A stretch of DNA of 64,000 bases from Pseudomonadota bacterium (GCA_008501635.1 QQUJ01000017.1:290254-354253), one strand, 5' to 3'; shown: positions 8,244-17,455, counted from the stretch's first letter. Notes: generated by a model from the sequence alone, not told the origin. Program-made: numbers and translations.

Positions 8244-9047
8244 TCATCCGAAGAAGGTCTTGACCGCCGCATCCAGCGTGTCGCGCATATCGGGATCGTC
8301 GGTCAGCGGCTCGACCAGCGCCATCTCGCAGGCGGCCACCGGTGCGATGCCTTTGTTGATCAGCTGCCCGGCGTAGATCAGCAGGCGGGTGGACATGCCC
8401 TCGTCGAGGCCGTGGCCCTTGAGGTTGCGGCTGCGCTGGGCGATCTGCACCAGACGCTCGGCGGTGGGGGCATCCACGCCGGCCTCGTGACTGACGATCT
8501 CGCACTCGACCTCGGTGGGTGGGTAGTCGAAGGACATGGCGCCAAAGCGCTGCTTGGTCGACTGCTTGAGGTCCTTCATCAGGCTCTGGTAGCCGGGGTT
8601 GTAGGAGATGACGATCTGGAAATCGGGATGCGCCTGCACCAGCTCGCCCTTCTTCTCCAACGGCAGCATGCGGCGGTGATCGGTGAGCGGATGGATCACC
8701 ACGGTGGTGTCCTGGCGTGCCTCCACCACTTCGTCGAGGTAACAGATCGCACCGAGGCGCGCCGCGGTGGTGAGCGGGCCGTCCTGCCAGCGGGTGCCGT
8801 TGATATCGAGCAGGAAGCGCCCGATCAGGTCGGAGGCGGTCATGTCCTCGTTGCAGGCCACGGTGATCAGCGGCTTGCCGAGCTTCCAGGCCATGTACTC
8901 GACGAAGCGCGATTTGCCGCAACCGGTCGGGCCCTTGAGCATCACCGGCATGCGCGCTGCGTAAGCGGCCTCGTACTTGGCGATCTCGTCGCCGACCGGG
9001 CGGTAGAAGGGTTCGTTGGCTATTTGGTACTGGTCAAGGTCGCTCAC
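8244..9047 (-). CDS. cbbQ: RuBisCO activase AAA+ ATPase CbbQ
   Basis: MoxR-class AAA+ ATPase of the Q2O8-type RuBisCO activase. The 267-residue form starts at a GTG (8045+1002, i.e. 9045-9047, [15 protein letters not shown]). The longer open frame upstream reads through a common intergenic repeat ([11 protein letters not shown]) and is not credible. Walker A is [10 protein letters not shown] (about residues 36-45), Walker B is [11 protein letters not shown], and the sensor-like VISYNPGYQ follows. Length and motif spacing match CbbQ; NorQ/NirQ are close paralogues, but the flanking cbbLS and cbbO settle the assignment. No strong Shine-Dalgarno precedes the GTG. Confidence 0.9.
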   Translation of the reverse strand: MSDLDQYQIANEPFYRPVGDEIAKYEAAYAARMPVMLKGPTGCGKSRFVEYMAWKLGKPLITVACNEDMTASDLIGRFLLDINGTRWQDGPLTTAARLGAICYLDEVVEARQDTTVVIHPLTDHRRMLPLEKKGELVQAHPDFQIVISYNPGYQSLMKDLKQSTKQRFGAMSFDYPPTEVECEIVSHEAGVDAPTAERLVQIAQRSRNLKGHGLDEGMSTRLLIYAGQLINKGIAPVAACEMALVEPLTDDPDMRDTLDAAVKTFFG

Positions 9048-9220
9048 GGTGGGATTCCAGGGCTGAGATGGGGGGACGGCTGAGAATCCCCTCTCCTGCC
9101 GGGAGAGGGTCAGGGTGAGGGGATTCACGACTCAAACCACCCTCATCCCAACCTTCTCCCCGAGGGAGAAGGGGTGAACTGCGAATCGACGAAATCCGTT
9201 CGATACGGGTCATTTCTCAG

Positions 9221-9259
9221 GGCCGGCGGCGGGCGGTGCGGGACCGCCCGCCGCCGGCC
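9221..9259 (-). promoter_or_regulatory. Perfect 17-bp hairpin in the cbbS-cbbQ intergenic region
   Basis: GGCCGGCGGCGGGCGGT (9221-9237) pairs perfectly with 9243-9259 around a 5-base loop, starting 10 bases after the cbbS stop codon. All-GC pairing makes it extremely stable. No T-run follows on the minus strand (next bases CTGAGAAATG), so it is not a normal intrinsic terminator. It more likely blocks 3' exonucleases and keeps cbbLS mRNA in excess over cbbQO, or causes partial termination. Confidence 0.75.
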
Positions 9260-9268
9260 AACGTGACT

Positions 9269-9628
9269 TCAGGCCTCGATGGGCGCGCGATAGACGATCA
9301 TGTTCGCGCCCTGGGACTGCGCGACGTTGTCGTAGCCGATCAGGCGCACGTGGTGTCCCGGGTTGGCCTTCTTGCACGCCTCGATCTCGGTGAGGATGCG
9401 GTCGACGTCGGATTCACCGAACATCGGCAGCTTCCACATGTACCAGTAGTTGCTGCTGGCGTGCATCGGCTCGCTGTGCTCGATGGCCGGATTCCAGCCC
9501 TGCTGCACGATGTACTGGATCTGCTTGCGGATCTGGTCGGCATCCATCGGCGGCAGATACGAAAAGGTGCCCAGCTTGCGGCTGCTCGGGTCCGACAGGC
9601 GGGATGCGTAGTCTTGGGGTTCGCTCAT
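9269..9628 (-). CDS. cbbS: RuBisCO small subunit, form IA
   Basis: Small subunit of ribulose-1,5-bisphosphate carboxylase/oxygenase. The 119-residue form begins at the ATG at 9626-9628 ([14 protein letters not shown]), preceded by AAGGAATTGAA as ribosome-binding site; a frame 10 codons longer lacks such a site. Family features include [20 protein letters not shown], the W-rich [11 protein letters not shown] strand and a C-terminal [22 protein letters not shown]. It lies 69 bases downstream of cbbL and forms the L8S8 holoenzyme with it. Confidence 0.97.
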   Translation of the reverse strand: MSEPQDYASRLSDPSSRKLGTFSYLPPMDADQIRKQIQYIVQQGWNPAIEHSEPMHASSNYWYMWKLPMFGESDVDRILTEIEACKKANPGHHVRLIGYDNVAQSQGANMIVYRAPIEA

Positions 9629-9697
9629 TTCAATTCCTTCATGGCTTGGCGTGTTCAAGGAGCGCCTTGCGGCGCGACTTCGCGGCTGCCGCCGCTC

Positions 9698-11116
9698 CTA
9701 CTTGTGCGAGATGTCGAGCTTGTCGACGGTGTCGAACTCGAACTTGATCTCTTTCCAGGTCTCCATGGCCATCTTCAACTCGGCGCTCGATTTGGCGGCG
9801 GTGGTGAGGATCTCCTTGCCCTCCTTCTCCAGTTCGCGGCCCTCGTTGCGAGCCTGCACGCAGGCCTCCAGCGCGACGCGGTTGGCCGCGGCGCCGGCTG
9901 CGTTGCCCCACGGATGACCCAGGGTGCCGCCACCGAACTGCAGGATCGAGTTGTCGCCGAAGATGGAGACCAGTGCCGGCATGTGCCAGACATGGATGCC
10001 GCCGGAGGCGACCGGGAACAGGCCGGGCATCTGGCCCCAGTCCTGATCGAAGAAGATACCCTTGGCGCGATCTTCCTTGTTGAAACGGTCGCGCATCATG
10101 CCGATCCAGCCGATGGTGGCCTCGCGGTCGCCCTCGAGCTTGCCCACCACCGTGCCGGAGTGCAGGTGATCACCACCCAGCAGGCGCAGCAGCTTGGTCA
10201 GCACGCGGAAGTTGATACCGTGACGCGGGTTGCGGTCGAGCACGGCGTGCATGGCGCGATGGACGTGCAGCAGCATGCCGTTGTCGCGGCACCAGCGCGA
10301 CAGGCTCGAATGCGCGGCCCAGCCCAGTGTCAGGTAGTCGGACATGATGATCGGCGAGCCGATCTCCTTGGCGAACTCGGCGCGCTTGTACATCTCCTCG
10401 ACGTTGGGCGCGGTGACGTTCAGGTAGTGACCCTTGCGCTCGCCGGTCTCCTTCTCGGCCTTCTCGATGGCCTCCTGGCAGAAGGAGAAGCGGTCGCGCC
10501 AGCGCATGAAGGGCTGCGAGTTGACGTTCTCGTCGTCCTTGGTGAAATCCAGGCCGCCGCGCAGGCACTCGTAGACGGCGCGGCCGTAGTTCTTGGCCGA
10601 CAGACCGAGCTTGGGCTTGATGGTGCAGCCGAGCAGCGGACGGCCGTACTTGTCGAGCTTGTCGCGCTCGACCTGGATGCCGTGGGGCGGGCCGTCGCAG
10701 GTGGTGACGAACCAGAGTGGGAAGCGAATGTCTTCCAGGCGCAGCGAGCGCACCGCCTTGAAGCCGAACACGTTGCCGACCAGCGAGGTGAAGACATTGA
10801 CGATCGAGCCCTCTTCGAAGAGGCCCATGGGGTAGGCGATGAAGGCAAAGAAGGCCTCATCGTCGCCCGGCACGTCCTCGATGGCGTAGGCGCGGCCCTT
10901 GTAGTAGTCGAGGTCGGTCAGCAGGTCGGTCCACACGGTGGTCCAGGTACCGGTCGAGGACTCGGCGGCTACGGCGGCGGCGGCCTCCTCGCGGGGTACG
11001 CCGGCTTGAGGCACCACCTTGAAGCAGGCCAGGACATCACTCTCTTTGGGCGTGTAGTTCGGATCCCAATACGTTTCGCGGTACTCTTTTACGCCCGCTT
11101 GATAGGTCTTAGCCAT
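9698..11116 (-). CDS. cbbL: RuBisCO large subunit, form IA
   Basis: Catalytic subunit that carboxylates ribulose-1,5-bisphosphate. Its 472 residues show the active-site lysine segment [13 protein letters not shown] (about residue 165), the carbamylation motif [11 protein letters not shown] (lysine near 193) and [12 protein letters not shown]. Loop 6 ([11 protein letters not shown]) and a [12 protein letters not shown]-terminal strand follow. The N-terminus ([17 protein letters not shown]) is of form IA type. No carboxysome shell genes adjoin, and cbbQO follow instead, so it belongs to the non-carboxysomal IAq group. The start is certain because GAGG lies 8 bases upstream of the ATG. No LysR-type cbbR is found in the window. 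Confidence 0.98.
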   Translation of the reverse strand: MAKTYQAGVKEYRETYWDPNYTPKESDVLACFKVVPQAGVPREEAAAAVAAESSTGTWTTVWTDLLTDLDYYKGRAYAIEDVPGDDEAFFAFIAYPMGLFEEGSIVNVFTSLVGNVFGFKAVRSLRLEDIRFPLWFVTTCDGPPHGIQVERDKLDKYGRPLLGCTIKPKLGLSAKNYGRAVYECLRGGLDFTKDDENVNSQPFMRWRDRFSFCQEAIEKAEKETGERKGHYLNVTAPNVEEMYKRAEFAKEIGSPIIMSDYLTLGWAAHSSLSRWCRDNGMLLHVHRAMHAVLDRNPRHGINFRVLTKLLRLLGGDHLHSGTVVGKLEGDREATIGWIGMMRDRFNKEDRAKGIFFDQDWGQMPGLFPVASGGIHVWHMPALVSIFGDNSILQFGGGTLGHPWGNAAGAAANRVALEACVQARNEGRELEKEGKEILTTAAKSSAELKMAMETWKEIKFEFDTVDKLDISHK

Positions 11117-11371
11117 TCGTGGCCTCCTCGGATTGAATATCGACGGTCATTCTCTGGGTGGCGCACCCGCAGTGTCGCAGATGTGCTGTATTCAGGGGTA
11201 CGATTATTAAGGTCTTTAGGCATAAATGAAAATAGATATTAATAATATTTAACATTTGTTTTTACTTATGTATCGGTTACACTGCTTTTTCACCTCGCCG
11301 ATGCGGATTTGAAGAGTGGGTCGTCGCGCCGTGGTGAGGTGGATGGCATCGTCCAGGATAGGTGAGCTTTT
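11117..11371. promoter_or_regulatory. Divergent control region between cbbL and the Rieske gene
   Basis: This 255-base intergenic region has a markedly AT-rich core (about 11205-11275) in an otherwise GC-rich window, and it separates the minus-strand cbb operon from a plus-strand Rieske gene. On the minus strand TTTTCA and TAATAA are 17 bases apart and could be a weak -35/-10 pair. This is the expected place for the cbb promoter and CbbR binding, but I cannot point to a convincing LysR-type operator. Confidence 0.4.
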
Positions 11372-11710
11372 ATGCGCGAGCTTTGTCATTTGCAGGACCT
11401 GGTGGATGCCAAAACGAAGGGATTCGAGCTCGAGGTCGGTGAGGAATCCGTCGCTATCCTCCTCGCGTTCCGGGATGGCGCCGTCTACGCCTATCGCAAT
11501 GCCTGCCCTCATGTGGGCACACCGCTCAACTGGCTGCCCGATCAGTTCCTCGATAGCGAGGAACAGTACCTCCAATGCGCCACCCATGGCGCCCTGTTTC
11601 GCATTCACGACGGCTACTGTGAGTATGGCCCCTGCGCCGGTGACTCACTGCAGGCGGAAGCGGTTACCGTAACCGACCACAGGGTCTACTGGGTGGATGG
11701 AGACGCGTAA
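11372..11710 (+). CDS. Rieske [2Fe-2S] domain protein
   Basis: A 112-residue stand-alone Rieske ferredoxin. The cluster ligands are C45-P-H47 and C69-A-T-H72, in the order C-x-H...C-x2-H. No transmembrane helix or oxygenase catalytic domain is attached, so it is a soluble electron carrier of the NirD/ferredoxin kind. It is divergent from cbbL and could share the control region, but no direct partner is evident. The ATG has only a weak GGTGA upstream. Confidence 0.85.
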   Translation: MRELCHLQDLVDAKTKGFELEVGEESVAILLAFRDGAVYAYRNACPHVGTPLNWLPDQFLDSEEQYLQCATHGALFRIHDGYCEYGPCAGDSLQAEAVTVTDHRVYWVDGDA

Positions 11711-11720
11711 GCGACGGACG

Positions 11721-12185
11721 CTACATCTCCTCTTTCATCACGTTGCAGACCTCTGCCCCCGTAATACGCAACAGCTGGTCGTAGCGCATCGGCACGCCCG
11801 AGGCATCGGTTCCGGCGGCGGGGTAGATGGTGTCATAGTCACCAAGCCCTACATCCACAAAGAGCGGCAGCGCCTCGTGGCCGAAGGGGCAGACCGCGCC
11901 GGGACGAAAGCCGGTGACCTGCTCCGTCTCCGCCGCGGTCGCCATGCGGGCGTTGACCCCCAGGGTATTCTTGAGTTTCTTGTTGTCCACGCGCCGGTCG
12001 CCCGGGCAGACGATGAGTCGGAAGGCGCCATCCTTGCCCTTGAAGAGCATCGATTTGGCGATCTGGCCCACCTGGCAGCCGATCCTGGCGGCCGCGAGTT
12101 CGGAGGTGGGAGTGCTGCCGGGTTCGAACTCCAGCGGGGTGAGCCGGTGCCGGGTGAGGATCCGGCGGACTTTTTCTGGGATCAT
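11721..12185 (-). CDS. YbaK/ProX-type aminoacyl-tRNA deacylase
   Basis: A 154-residue protein of the YbaK/EbsC family, which hydrolyses mischarged tRNAs such as Cys-tRNA(Pro) or Ala-tRNA(Pro). Visible family features are IAKSMLFKGKDGAFRLIVCPGDRRVDNKKL, with the catalytic-type lysine in the AKS segment, and the late GFRPGAVCPFGH loop. It converges on the Rieske gene, with only 10 bases between the stop codons. The exact substrate cannot be told from sequence. Confidence 0.8.
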   Translation of the reverse strand: MIPEKVRRILTRHRLTPLEFEPGSTPTSELAAARIGCQVGQIAKSMLFKGKDGAFRLIVCPGDRRVDNKKLKNTLGVNARMATAAETEQVTGFRPGAVCPFGHEALPLFVDVGLGDYDTIYPAAGTDASGVPMRYDQLLRITGAEVCNVMKEEM

Positions 12186-12305
12186 GGCCTGTCTTCACGC
12201 TACGATGTTCTGCACCCTAACCAATCGCCGGCGGTTCGCCAAGTCTCGCACAGCGATCAATGGCTATAGTTCAATGCGAGACCGGCCATTTCTGAAAGGC
12301 AAGGT

Positions 12306-12920
12306 ATGTATATCGATCTGCGCACCATGAGCCCCAATCAGGTTTACTTCAACATGATCCAGACGCTGATCCCGCGGCCCATCGCCTGGGTGCTGTCGGA
12401 GAACGCAGCGGGGGGATTCAATCTTGCGCCCTTTTCCTACTTCAATGCCGTGTGCAGCGATCCGCCCATCATCATGATCTCGTTGGGCAAGCAACCGGAC
12501 GGGACGCACAAGGACACGCGCGTCAATATCGAGGCACGCAACGATTTCGTCGTACACATCGCGCATCGCGAGATGCTCGAAGCCATGAATGCCAGCTCGG
12601 CGACCCTGCCACCCGAGGTCTCGGAAGTGGAGCAGCTGGGATTGGCCACGGCGCCGATGGAGGGATCGCGCCTGCCGCGCCTCGCCGATTGCCGCATCGC
12701 CTACGCCTGCGAACGCCATGAGATCCTGGAGATCGGCAACAGCCCGCAGTCGCTGATCCTGGGACGCGTCAAAGGTATCTATATCGATGATGCGGTCGTC
12801 CACACCAACGCCAAGGGGCGCATCAAGGTGGATGCCGCCGCGCTCGATCCCCTGGGTCGTCTGGGTGCCAGCGAATATGCCACCTTTGGCGAGGTGGTGA
12901 GCCTCGCGCGCCCCGGGTGA
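12306..12920 (+). CDS. Flavin reductase-like protein (FMN-binding split barrel)
   Basis: A 204-residue flavin-reductase-like protein. The typical opening is LIPRPIAWVLSE, followed by FNLAPFSYFNAVCSDPPIIMISLG, the FMN-binding split-barrel core; a central DFVVHIAHREMLEAMN and a conserved VKGIYID near the C-terminus complete the family pattern. It is expected to use FMN/FAD with NAD(P)H, although many relatives have no defined substrate. It overlaps the next gene by GTGA, which indicates translational coupling. Confidence 0.85.
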   Translation: MYIDLRTMSPNQVYFNMIQTLIPRPIAWVLSENAAGGFNLAPFSYFNAVCSDPPIIMISLGKQPDGTHKDTRVNIEARNDFVVHIAHREMLEAMNASSATLPPEVSEVEQLGLATAPMEGSRLPRLADCRIAYACERHEILEIGNSPQSLILGRVKGIYIDDAVVHTNAKGRIKVDAAALDPLGRLGASEYATFGEVVSLARPG

Positions 12921-13282
12921 TCGGGGTGGTCGAGAACCTTGAGGTTGATGATGAAAGGTTGCGCGCCCTGTTGATCGGGCGGCGCGACGAATTGCTGGCG
13001 ACGGCCGCGGCCGGAGACGATGCGGCCATGGCGGTGGAACTCGATCAACAGCGTGTCGGGCGCCTGTCGCGCATGGATGCCCTGCAGTCGCAGGCGATGT
13101 CGGTGGAGGCCAAGCGTCGGCGCGAGCAGGAACTGCGGCGCATCAGTGGCGCGCTGCAACGCCTCGAGGATGGCGGGTATGGCGATTGTGATAACTGCGG
13201 CGAACCCATCGCGCGGCGACGGCTGGAGGTCAATCCTGCGGCGACCCTTTGCATTGGCTGCGCGGGCCGTGCCGAGTCGTGA
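12917..13282 (+). CDS. DksA/TraR-type zinc-finger protein
   Basis: A 121-residue protein with a coiled-coil-like middle (about 40-85) and a C4 zinc finger at C91-x2-C94...C112-x2-C115, the TraR/DksA architecture. Canonical DksA is longer (about 150 residues) and carries a DxxDxA tip, which is not evident here, so this is a short paralogue. Members bind the RNA polymerase secondary channel. The start is GTG, overlapping the preceding stop as GTGA. Confidence 0.85.
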   Translation: MIGVVENLEVDDERLRALLIGRRDELLATAAAGDDAAMAVELDQQRVGRLSRMDALQSQAMSVEAKRRREQELRRISGALQRLEDGGYGDCDNCGEPIARRRLEVNPAATLCIGCAGRAES

Positions 13283-13297
13283 GCCCGCACTGTTGCC

Positions 13298-13759
13298 ATG
13301 TCGAGACTTGAACTGAAGATCCCGCCCCTGGCACTTGCCCTGCTCACGGCGGCGGCGATGTGGGGGCTTGGCGCATGGACAAAATCCCTGTCGGTCGTTA
13401 TCCCCTATGGCGCCAGGATTGCGCTTTTGCTGGCGGCGCTGGGTGCCGTCGTGATTGCTGCGGGGATCGTTTCGTTTCGCGCCGCCAGAACCACCGCCGA
13501 CCCGCGCTATCCCGGGAAGGCGTCATCGCTGGTTGTTGTCGGGATCTACCGCTACTCGCGGAATCCGATGTACCTCGGTATGGCGATTCTGCTGCTGGCT
13601 TGGGCGTTTTATCTTGCCAATGGGTTTGCAGCCTTGTTGGTGGTCGCTTTTGTGATCTACATGAATCGCTTTCAAATCGGGGTGGAGGAGCGATTCCTGA
13701 GTGAGCTGTTTGGCGCCGATTACGTGGGCTACACGAACCGGGTGCGCCGCTGGCTGTAG
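13298..13759 (+). CDS. Isoprenylcysteine carboxyl methyltransferase-like membrane protein
   Basis: A 153-residue protein with about four hydrophobic segments. It carries the ICMT/phospholipid methyltransferase signature: VVVGIYRYSRNPMYLG (about 83-98) and a C-terminal EERFLSELFGADYVGYTNRVRRW. Members methylate prenylcysteines or other small membrane-associated substrates with SAM; in bacteria the substrate is usually unknown. It is probably part of the small operon that begins with the flavin reductase. Confidence 0.8.
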   Translation: MSRLELKIPPLALALLTAAAMWGLGAWTKSLSVVIPYGARIALLLAALGAVVIAAGIVSFRAARTTADPRYPGKASSLVVVGIYRYSRNPMYLGMAILLLAWAFYLANGFAALLVVAFVIYMNRFQIGVEERFLSELFGADYVGYTNRVRRWL

Positions 13760-13791
13760 CGGGTCCCGGCTCCTGAGTTACCATTAGGCCC

Positions 13792-14280
13792 ATGCCCCTG
13801 TTAGATGACGTAGTCGAGGCCGATCTCCCGGCGATATTGGCCTTGAACCAGATCTCCCAACCCCACGTGAGCAGCCTGACGCTTGATGCGCTGCGCCAGC
13901 TCCGGGAATGGTCTGCCTATTTTCGAGTAATGCGCGACGGTGAGGTGCTGGCGGGCTTTCTGCTGGCCCTGCGCGAAGGGCAACCCTACGCGAGCCTCAA
14001 TTACCGCTGGTTTGCGCAACGTTACGTTCAGTTCGTCTATATTGATCGGGTAGCGGTGGCGAAATCGCACCATCGGCGCGGCCTGGGTGCCTTGCTCTAC
14101 GAGGATCTGCACCGGTTCGCGGCGCGACAAGCGCCCCTGGTGGCGTGTGAAGTGAACACCCGCCCGCTGAATGAGGTATCTTTGGCCTTTCATGAGCGCA
14201 TGGGCTATCAGCCGGTAGGCAGCCAGGAGACCGAAGGCGGAACCAAGACGGTTGCCATGATGGTCCGCCCGTTCAGCTGA
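13792..14280 (+). CDS. GNAT-family N-acetyltransferase
   Basis: A 162-residue GNAT protein. The acetyl-CoA loop is visible as VAVAKSHHRRGLGALLYEDL (about 83-102), followed by a FHERMGYQPVGSQ motif near the C-terminus. The N-terminal ILALNQISQPHVSSL matches a subgroup of uncharacterised cytosolic acetyltransferases. The acceptor is not predictable. Confidence 0.85.
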   Translation: MPLLDDVVEADLPAILALNQISQPHVSSLTLDALRQLREWSAYFRVMRDGEVLAGFLLALREGQPYASLNYRWFAQRYVQFVYIDRVAVAKSHHRRGLGALLYEDLHRFAARQAPLVACEVNTRPLNEVSLAFHERMGYQPVGSQETEGGTKTVAMMVRPFS

Positions 14281-14321
14281 ATACGCATAACTAGAAGAAC
14301 GCAGAGTCCAAGGCATCGATT

Positions 14322-15131
14322 GTGAACAGCGCAGCACACAAAGAGCACGCCTCCTCCGTCGACGGGCGTCTGCCGGCCCTAGTGTTGGAAAACATCCACA
14401 AACGCTTCGACAAGCTCGAAGTGCTCAAGGGAGTTTCCCTTACCGCGCACGACGGCGATGTCATCTCGATCCTCGGTAGCAGCGGCTCGGGCAAGAGCAC
14501 GCTGTTACGGTGCATCAATCTGCTGGAGCAACCCGACGCCGGCCGCATCTGGGTCAACGGCGAAGAGATCGCGATGAGCGAGTGCAAAGGCGGTGGAATG
14601 GAGCCTTCCGACAAGCGTCAGGTGGAGTCGATCCGCGCGCGTCTGGCGATGGTGTTCCAGAGCTTCAACCTGTGGGCGCACAAGACCATCCTGGAAAATG
14701 TCACCGAAGCGCCGGTGCACGTGCTCAAGCTCCCCAAGGCCGAAGCGGTCGCGCGTGCCGAGGCGCTGCTCGATAAGGTGGGTATCGCCGACAAGCGCAA
14801 TTTCTACCCGGGCTCCCTCTCCGGCGGCCAGCAGCAGCGCGCGGCCATCGCCCGTGCGCTGGCCATGGAGCCCAGGGTGATGCTGTTCGACGAGCCGACC
14901 TCCGCCCTCGACCCCGAGCTGGTGGGCGAGGTGTTGAAGGTGATGCGCGGGCTCGCCGACGAGGGGCGCACCATGATCGTGGTGACGCACGAAATGGGTT
15001 TCGCCCGCGAGGTTTCGTCAGAGGTTATTTTTCTGCACCAGGGTCAGGTCGAAGAGCAGGGCGATCCCGCCCGGGTCTTCGGTTCGCCGAGGTCAGAGCG
15101 CTGCCGCCAGTTCCTGGCCAGCCAGTTATAG
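14322..15131 (+). CDS. Polar amino-acid ABC transporter ATP-binding protein (HisP/AotP-like)
   Basis: The ATPase of a basic amino-acid importer. Its 269 residues have Walker [10 protein letters not shown] (52-60), the signature LSGGQQQR (about 165-172) and a Walker B plus switch segment [20 protein letters not shown]. The insertion [30 protein letters not shown] is typical of the HisP/AotP/ArtP branch that serves histidine, arginine or ornithine. It starts at GTG. It is the first gene of a four-gene cluster with the binding protein and two permeases. Confidence 0.9.
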   Translation: MNSAAHKEHASSVDGRLPALVLENIHKRFDKLEVLKGVSLTAHDGDVISILGSSGSGKSTLLRCINLLEQPDAGRIWVNGEEIAMSECKGGGMEPSDKRQVESIRARLAMVFQSFNLWAHKTILENVTEAPVHVLKLPKAEAVARAEALLDKVGIADKRNFYPGSLSGGQQQRAAIARALAMEPRVMLFDEPTSALDPELVGEVLKVMRGLADEGRTMIVVTHEMGFAREVSSEVIFLHQGQVEEQGDPARVFGSPRSERCRQFLASQL

Positions 15132-15230
15132 CGAAGTTTGTAGAGAGGTGCCGGCTCACCCCGTGGGAGACCGGTTGGTTTGCAATCACAACAAGTAACA
15201 GCTGCGTAAGTATTCAACGAGGAGGATAAG

Positions 15231-15983
15231 ATGAAACAACTGAAACTGATTTTGATTTCGCTGGCACTGATCGCGGGCGGTAGTGGTGCCGCGCTCGCCG
15301 ACAGCGTACGCATCGCCACGGAGGGCGCTTACCCTCCGTTCAACATGAAGAGTGCCAGCGGTGAGCTGGAAGGCTTCGACGTCGATATCGCCAAGGCGTT
15401 GTGCGCCAAAATGAACGCCAAATGCGACATCGTCGCCCAGGATTGGGACGGCATCATCCCCGGCCTGCTGGCGAAGAAGTACGATGCGATCATCGCCAGC
15501 ATGTCGATCACCGACGAGCGCAAACAGAAGGTGGCGTTCACCAGTCCCTACTATTCCAACTATCTGCGTTTCGTCGCCGCCAAGGGCAGCGGCCTGCAGG
15601 CGACCGCCGAGGGTTTGAAGGGCAAGAACCTGGGTGCGCAGCGTGCCACCATTGCCGCGCAGCATCTGGAAGACAACTTCCGCAAAAGTGCCAGCGTGAA
15701 GGTCTACGACACCCAGGAAGCGGCTTATCTCGACCTGAAAGCGGGCCGCATCGACGCGCTGCTCTCCGATATCTACCCCGCCTACGACTGGATGCAGCAG
15801 GCAGACAATTCCGGCTTTGAGTTCATCGGCGACTCCATCGATATCAACGACAAGATCGGTATCGCCGTGCGCAAGGGCGACAAGAGCCTGGCCGAAAAAT
15901 TTGACAAGGCGCTCAAGGAGATTCGCGCCGACGGCACCTACCAGAAAATCAACGCCAAGTATTTTCCGTTCGATATCTTCTAG
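15231..15983 (+). CDS. Periplasmic basic amino-acid binding protein (AotJ/ArgT-like)
   Basis: A 250-residue family 3 solute-binding protein. The signal peptide is LILISLALIAGGSGAALA (about residues 5-22) and the mature start is VRIATEGAYPPFNMKSASGELEGFDVDIAKALC, characteristic of lysine/arginine/ornithine- and histidine-binding proteins. A good AGGAGG-type site (GAGGAGG) precedes the ATG. The gene lies 99 bases after the ATPase and is followed by a strong hairpin, consistent with higher expression than the permeases. Confidence 0.92.
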   Translation: MKQLKLILISLALIAGGSGAALADSVRIATEGAYPPFNMKSASGELEGFDVDIAKALCAKMNAKCDIVAQDWDGIIPGLLAKKYDAIIASMSITDERKQKVAFTSPYYSNYLRFVAAKGSGLQATAEGLKGKNLGAQRATIAAQHLEDNFRKSASVKVYDTQEAAYLDLKAGRIDALLSDIYPAYDWMQQADNSGFEFIGDSIDINDKIGIAVRKGDKSLAEKFDKALKEIRADGTYQKINAKYFPFDIF

Positions 15984-15993
15984 ATCGTTTATG

Positions 15994-16031
15994 GTTGCGG
16001 CGCCGGTGGTTGAGTCCACCGACGCCGCAAC
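15994..16031 (+). promoter_or_regulatory. Hairpin between binding-protein and permease genes
   Basis: Sixteen-base arms (GTTGCGGCGCCGGTGG and its partner at 16016-16031) pair with one mismatch around a 6-base loop, 11 bases after the stop codon. There is no long T-run. Hairpins in this position protect the upstream message and reduce downstream expression, as in the hisJ-hisQ region of enteric bacteria. Confidence 0.65.
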
Positions 16032-16052
16032 TTTCGACAGTTTGCTCAACGC

Positions 16053-16760
16053 ATGTGGGAAATGCTCAGTTTCGGCGATCAGGGCTTTGGCGATGAGATT
16101 CTCGCCGGAGCCTGGCTGACGCTGCAACTCGCTGTTGTGTCGCTGGGATTCGGACTTGTCCTCGGGCTTGCGGCGGCCTCGGCACGACTGTCACGCTCTC
16201 GCCTCGCGCGGGGCGTGGCGCGCGGGTATACCGAGTTGGTGCGTGGCGTGCCCGAGATGCTGGTGGTGCTGGTGGTCTTCTTTGGCGCGTCGGCATTGCT
16301 GCAGACCGTCGTCGGCTGGTTCGGCTACGATGACTATATCGAGGTCAACGCCTTTCTCGCCGGCACTTTCGCCCTGGCCCTGGTCTTTGGTGCTTTCGCC
16401 AGTGAGGTGCTGCGTGGCGCTTTTCTTGCAGTACCCCAGGGTCAGATCGAGGCGGGTATCGCCTGCGGCATGACGCCGTGGCAGGTCTTTCATCGGATAC
16501 GCCTGCCACAGATGTGGCGTTTCGCCCTGCCCGGCCTTGGCAACCTGTGGATGGTGTTGCTCAAGGACACCTCGCTGATTTCGGTCATCGCGCTCGATGA
16601 GCTGTTGCGCTGGTCCAAGGTGGCGGCCGAAACCACCAAGCAACCCTTCACCTTCTATGCGGTGGCGGCGCTGATCTACCTGCTGCTGGCCATCGTTTCC
16701 GATGGCGCTCGCCTGCGCATGGAGCGCTGGGCGTCACGCGGCGTGCCGAGGGCGAATTGA
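16053..16760 (+). CDS. Amino-acid ABC transporter permease (HisQ-like)
   Basis: A 235-residue inner-membrane permease with about five transmembrane segments and the EAA-type cytoplasmic loop EAGIACGMTPWQVFHRIRLPQ (about 133-153). The preceding YTELVRGVPEMLVVLVVFFG is typical of HisQ/ArtQ-type subunits. It overlaps the next permease by four bases (ATGA). Confidence 0.9.
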   Translation: MWEMLSFGDQGFGDEILAGAWLTLQLAVVSLGFGLVLGLAAASARLSRSRLARGVARGYTELVRGVPEMLVVLVVFFGASALLQTVVGWFGYDDYIEVNAFLAGTFALALVFGAFASEVLRGAFLAVPQGQIEAGIACGMTPWQVFHRIRLPQMWRFALPGLGNLWMVLLKDTSLISVIALDELLRWSKVAAETTKQPFTFYAVAALIYLLLAIVSDGARLRMERWASRGVPRAN

Positions 16761-17455
16761 TGGACTTCGAGATCATCACCCGTTACGGCGACCGTTTGTT
16801 CGACGGCACGCTGATCACCCTCAAGCTGGTAGCGCTTGCGTCGGTGGTGGGGTTGTTGCTGGCGGTGCCGTTGGCATTGGCGCGGGTATCGCGTCGGCGC
16901 TGGTTGTGGGTGCCCGCCTACGCCTACATCTATTTCTTCCGCGGCACGCCACTGCTGATCCAGCTGTTTCTGATCTACTACGGACTCGGCCAGTTCGAAG
17001 CGGTCCGCGGGAGCGCCGCCTGGGCAGTGCTCGGCAACGCCGAGTGGTGCGGTTTTCTCGGTATGACGCTCAACACCGCCGCCTACACTGCTGAGATCCT
17101 GCGCGGCGGCATTCTCGGTGTACCCAAGGGCGAGATCGAAGCGGCACGCGCCTGCGGTATGTCCTATGCGCTGATGATGCGCCGTGTGGTACTGTCGCGC
17201 GCCGCGCGTATTGCCTGGCCCGCCTATGGCAACGAGGTAATCTTGCTGATGAAGGGCAGCGCACTGGTGAGTACCATTGCGGTGTGGGATCTGATGGGCG
17301 AGACGCGTTCGATCTTCTCGCGCACCTATTCGCTGGATATCTTCGTCTACGCCGGCATCATCTACTTCCTCATCACCTTCGTGCTGACGCGCGTCTTCAC
17401 GCGCGTCGAGGATCGCATCAACCGCTATCTCTCGCTGGGTTCCGTCGGGGCCTGA
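16757..17455 (+). CDS. Amino-acid ABC transporter permease (HisM-like)
   Basis: The second permease subunit, 232 residues, with the family opening YIYFFRGTPLLIQLFLIYYGLGQF and EAA loop EIEAARACGMSYALMMRRVVLSRA. It pairs with the HisQ-like protein to form the channel. Overall the cluster most resembles arginine/ornithine or histidine importers. It converges with the minus-strand MFS gene, with 3 bases between the stop codons. Confidence 0.9.
   Translation: MMDFEIITRYGDRLFDGTLITLKLVALASVVGLLLAVPLALARVSRRRWLWVPAYAYIYFFRGTPLLIQLFLIYYGLGQFEAVRGSAAWAVLGNAEWCGFLGMTLNTAAYTAEILRGGILGVPKGEIEAARACGMSYALMMRRVVLSRAARIAWPAYGNEVILLMKGSALVSTIAVWDLMGETRSIFSRTYSLDIFVYAGIIYFLITFVLTRVFTRVEDRINRYLSLGSVGA

Noticed and set aside
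9236..11242. Long plus-strand open frame (668 codons) opposite cbbS and cbbL
   Set aside because: It is the complement of the RuBisCO genes and has no family features.
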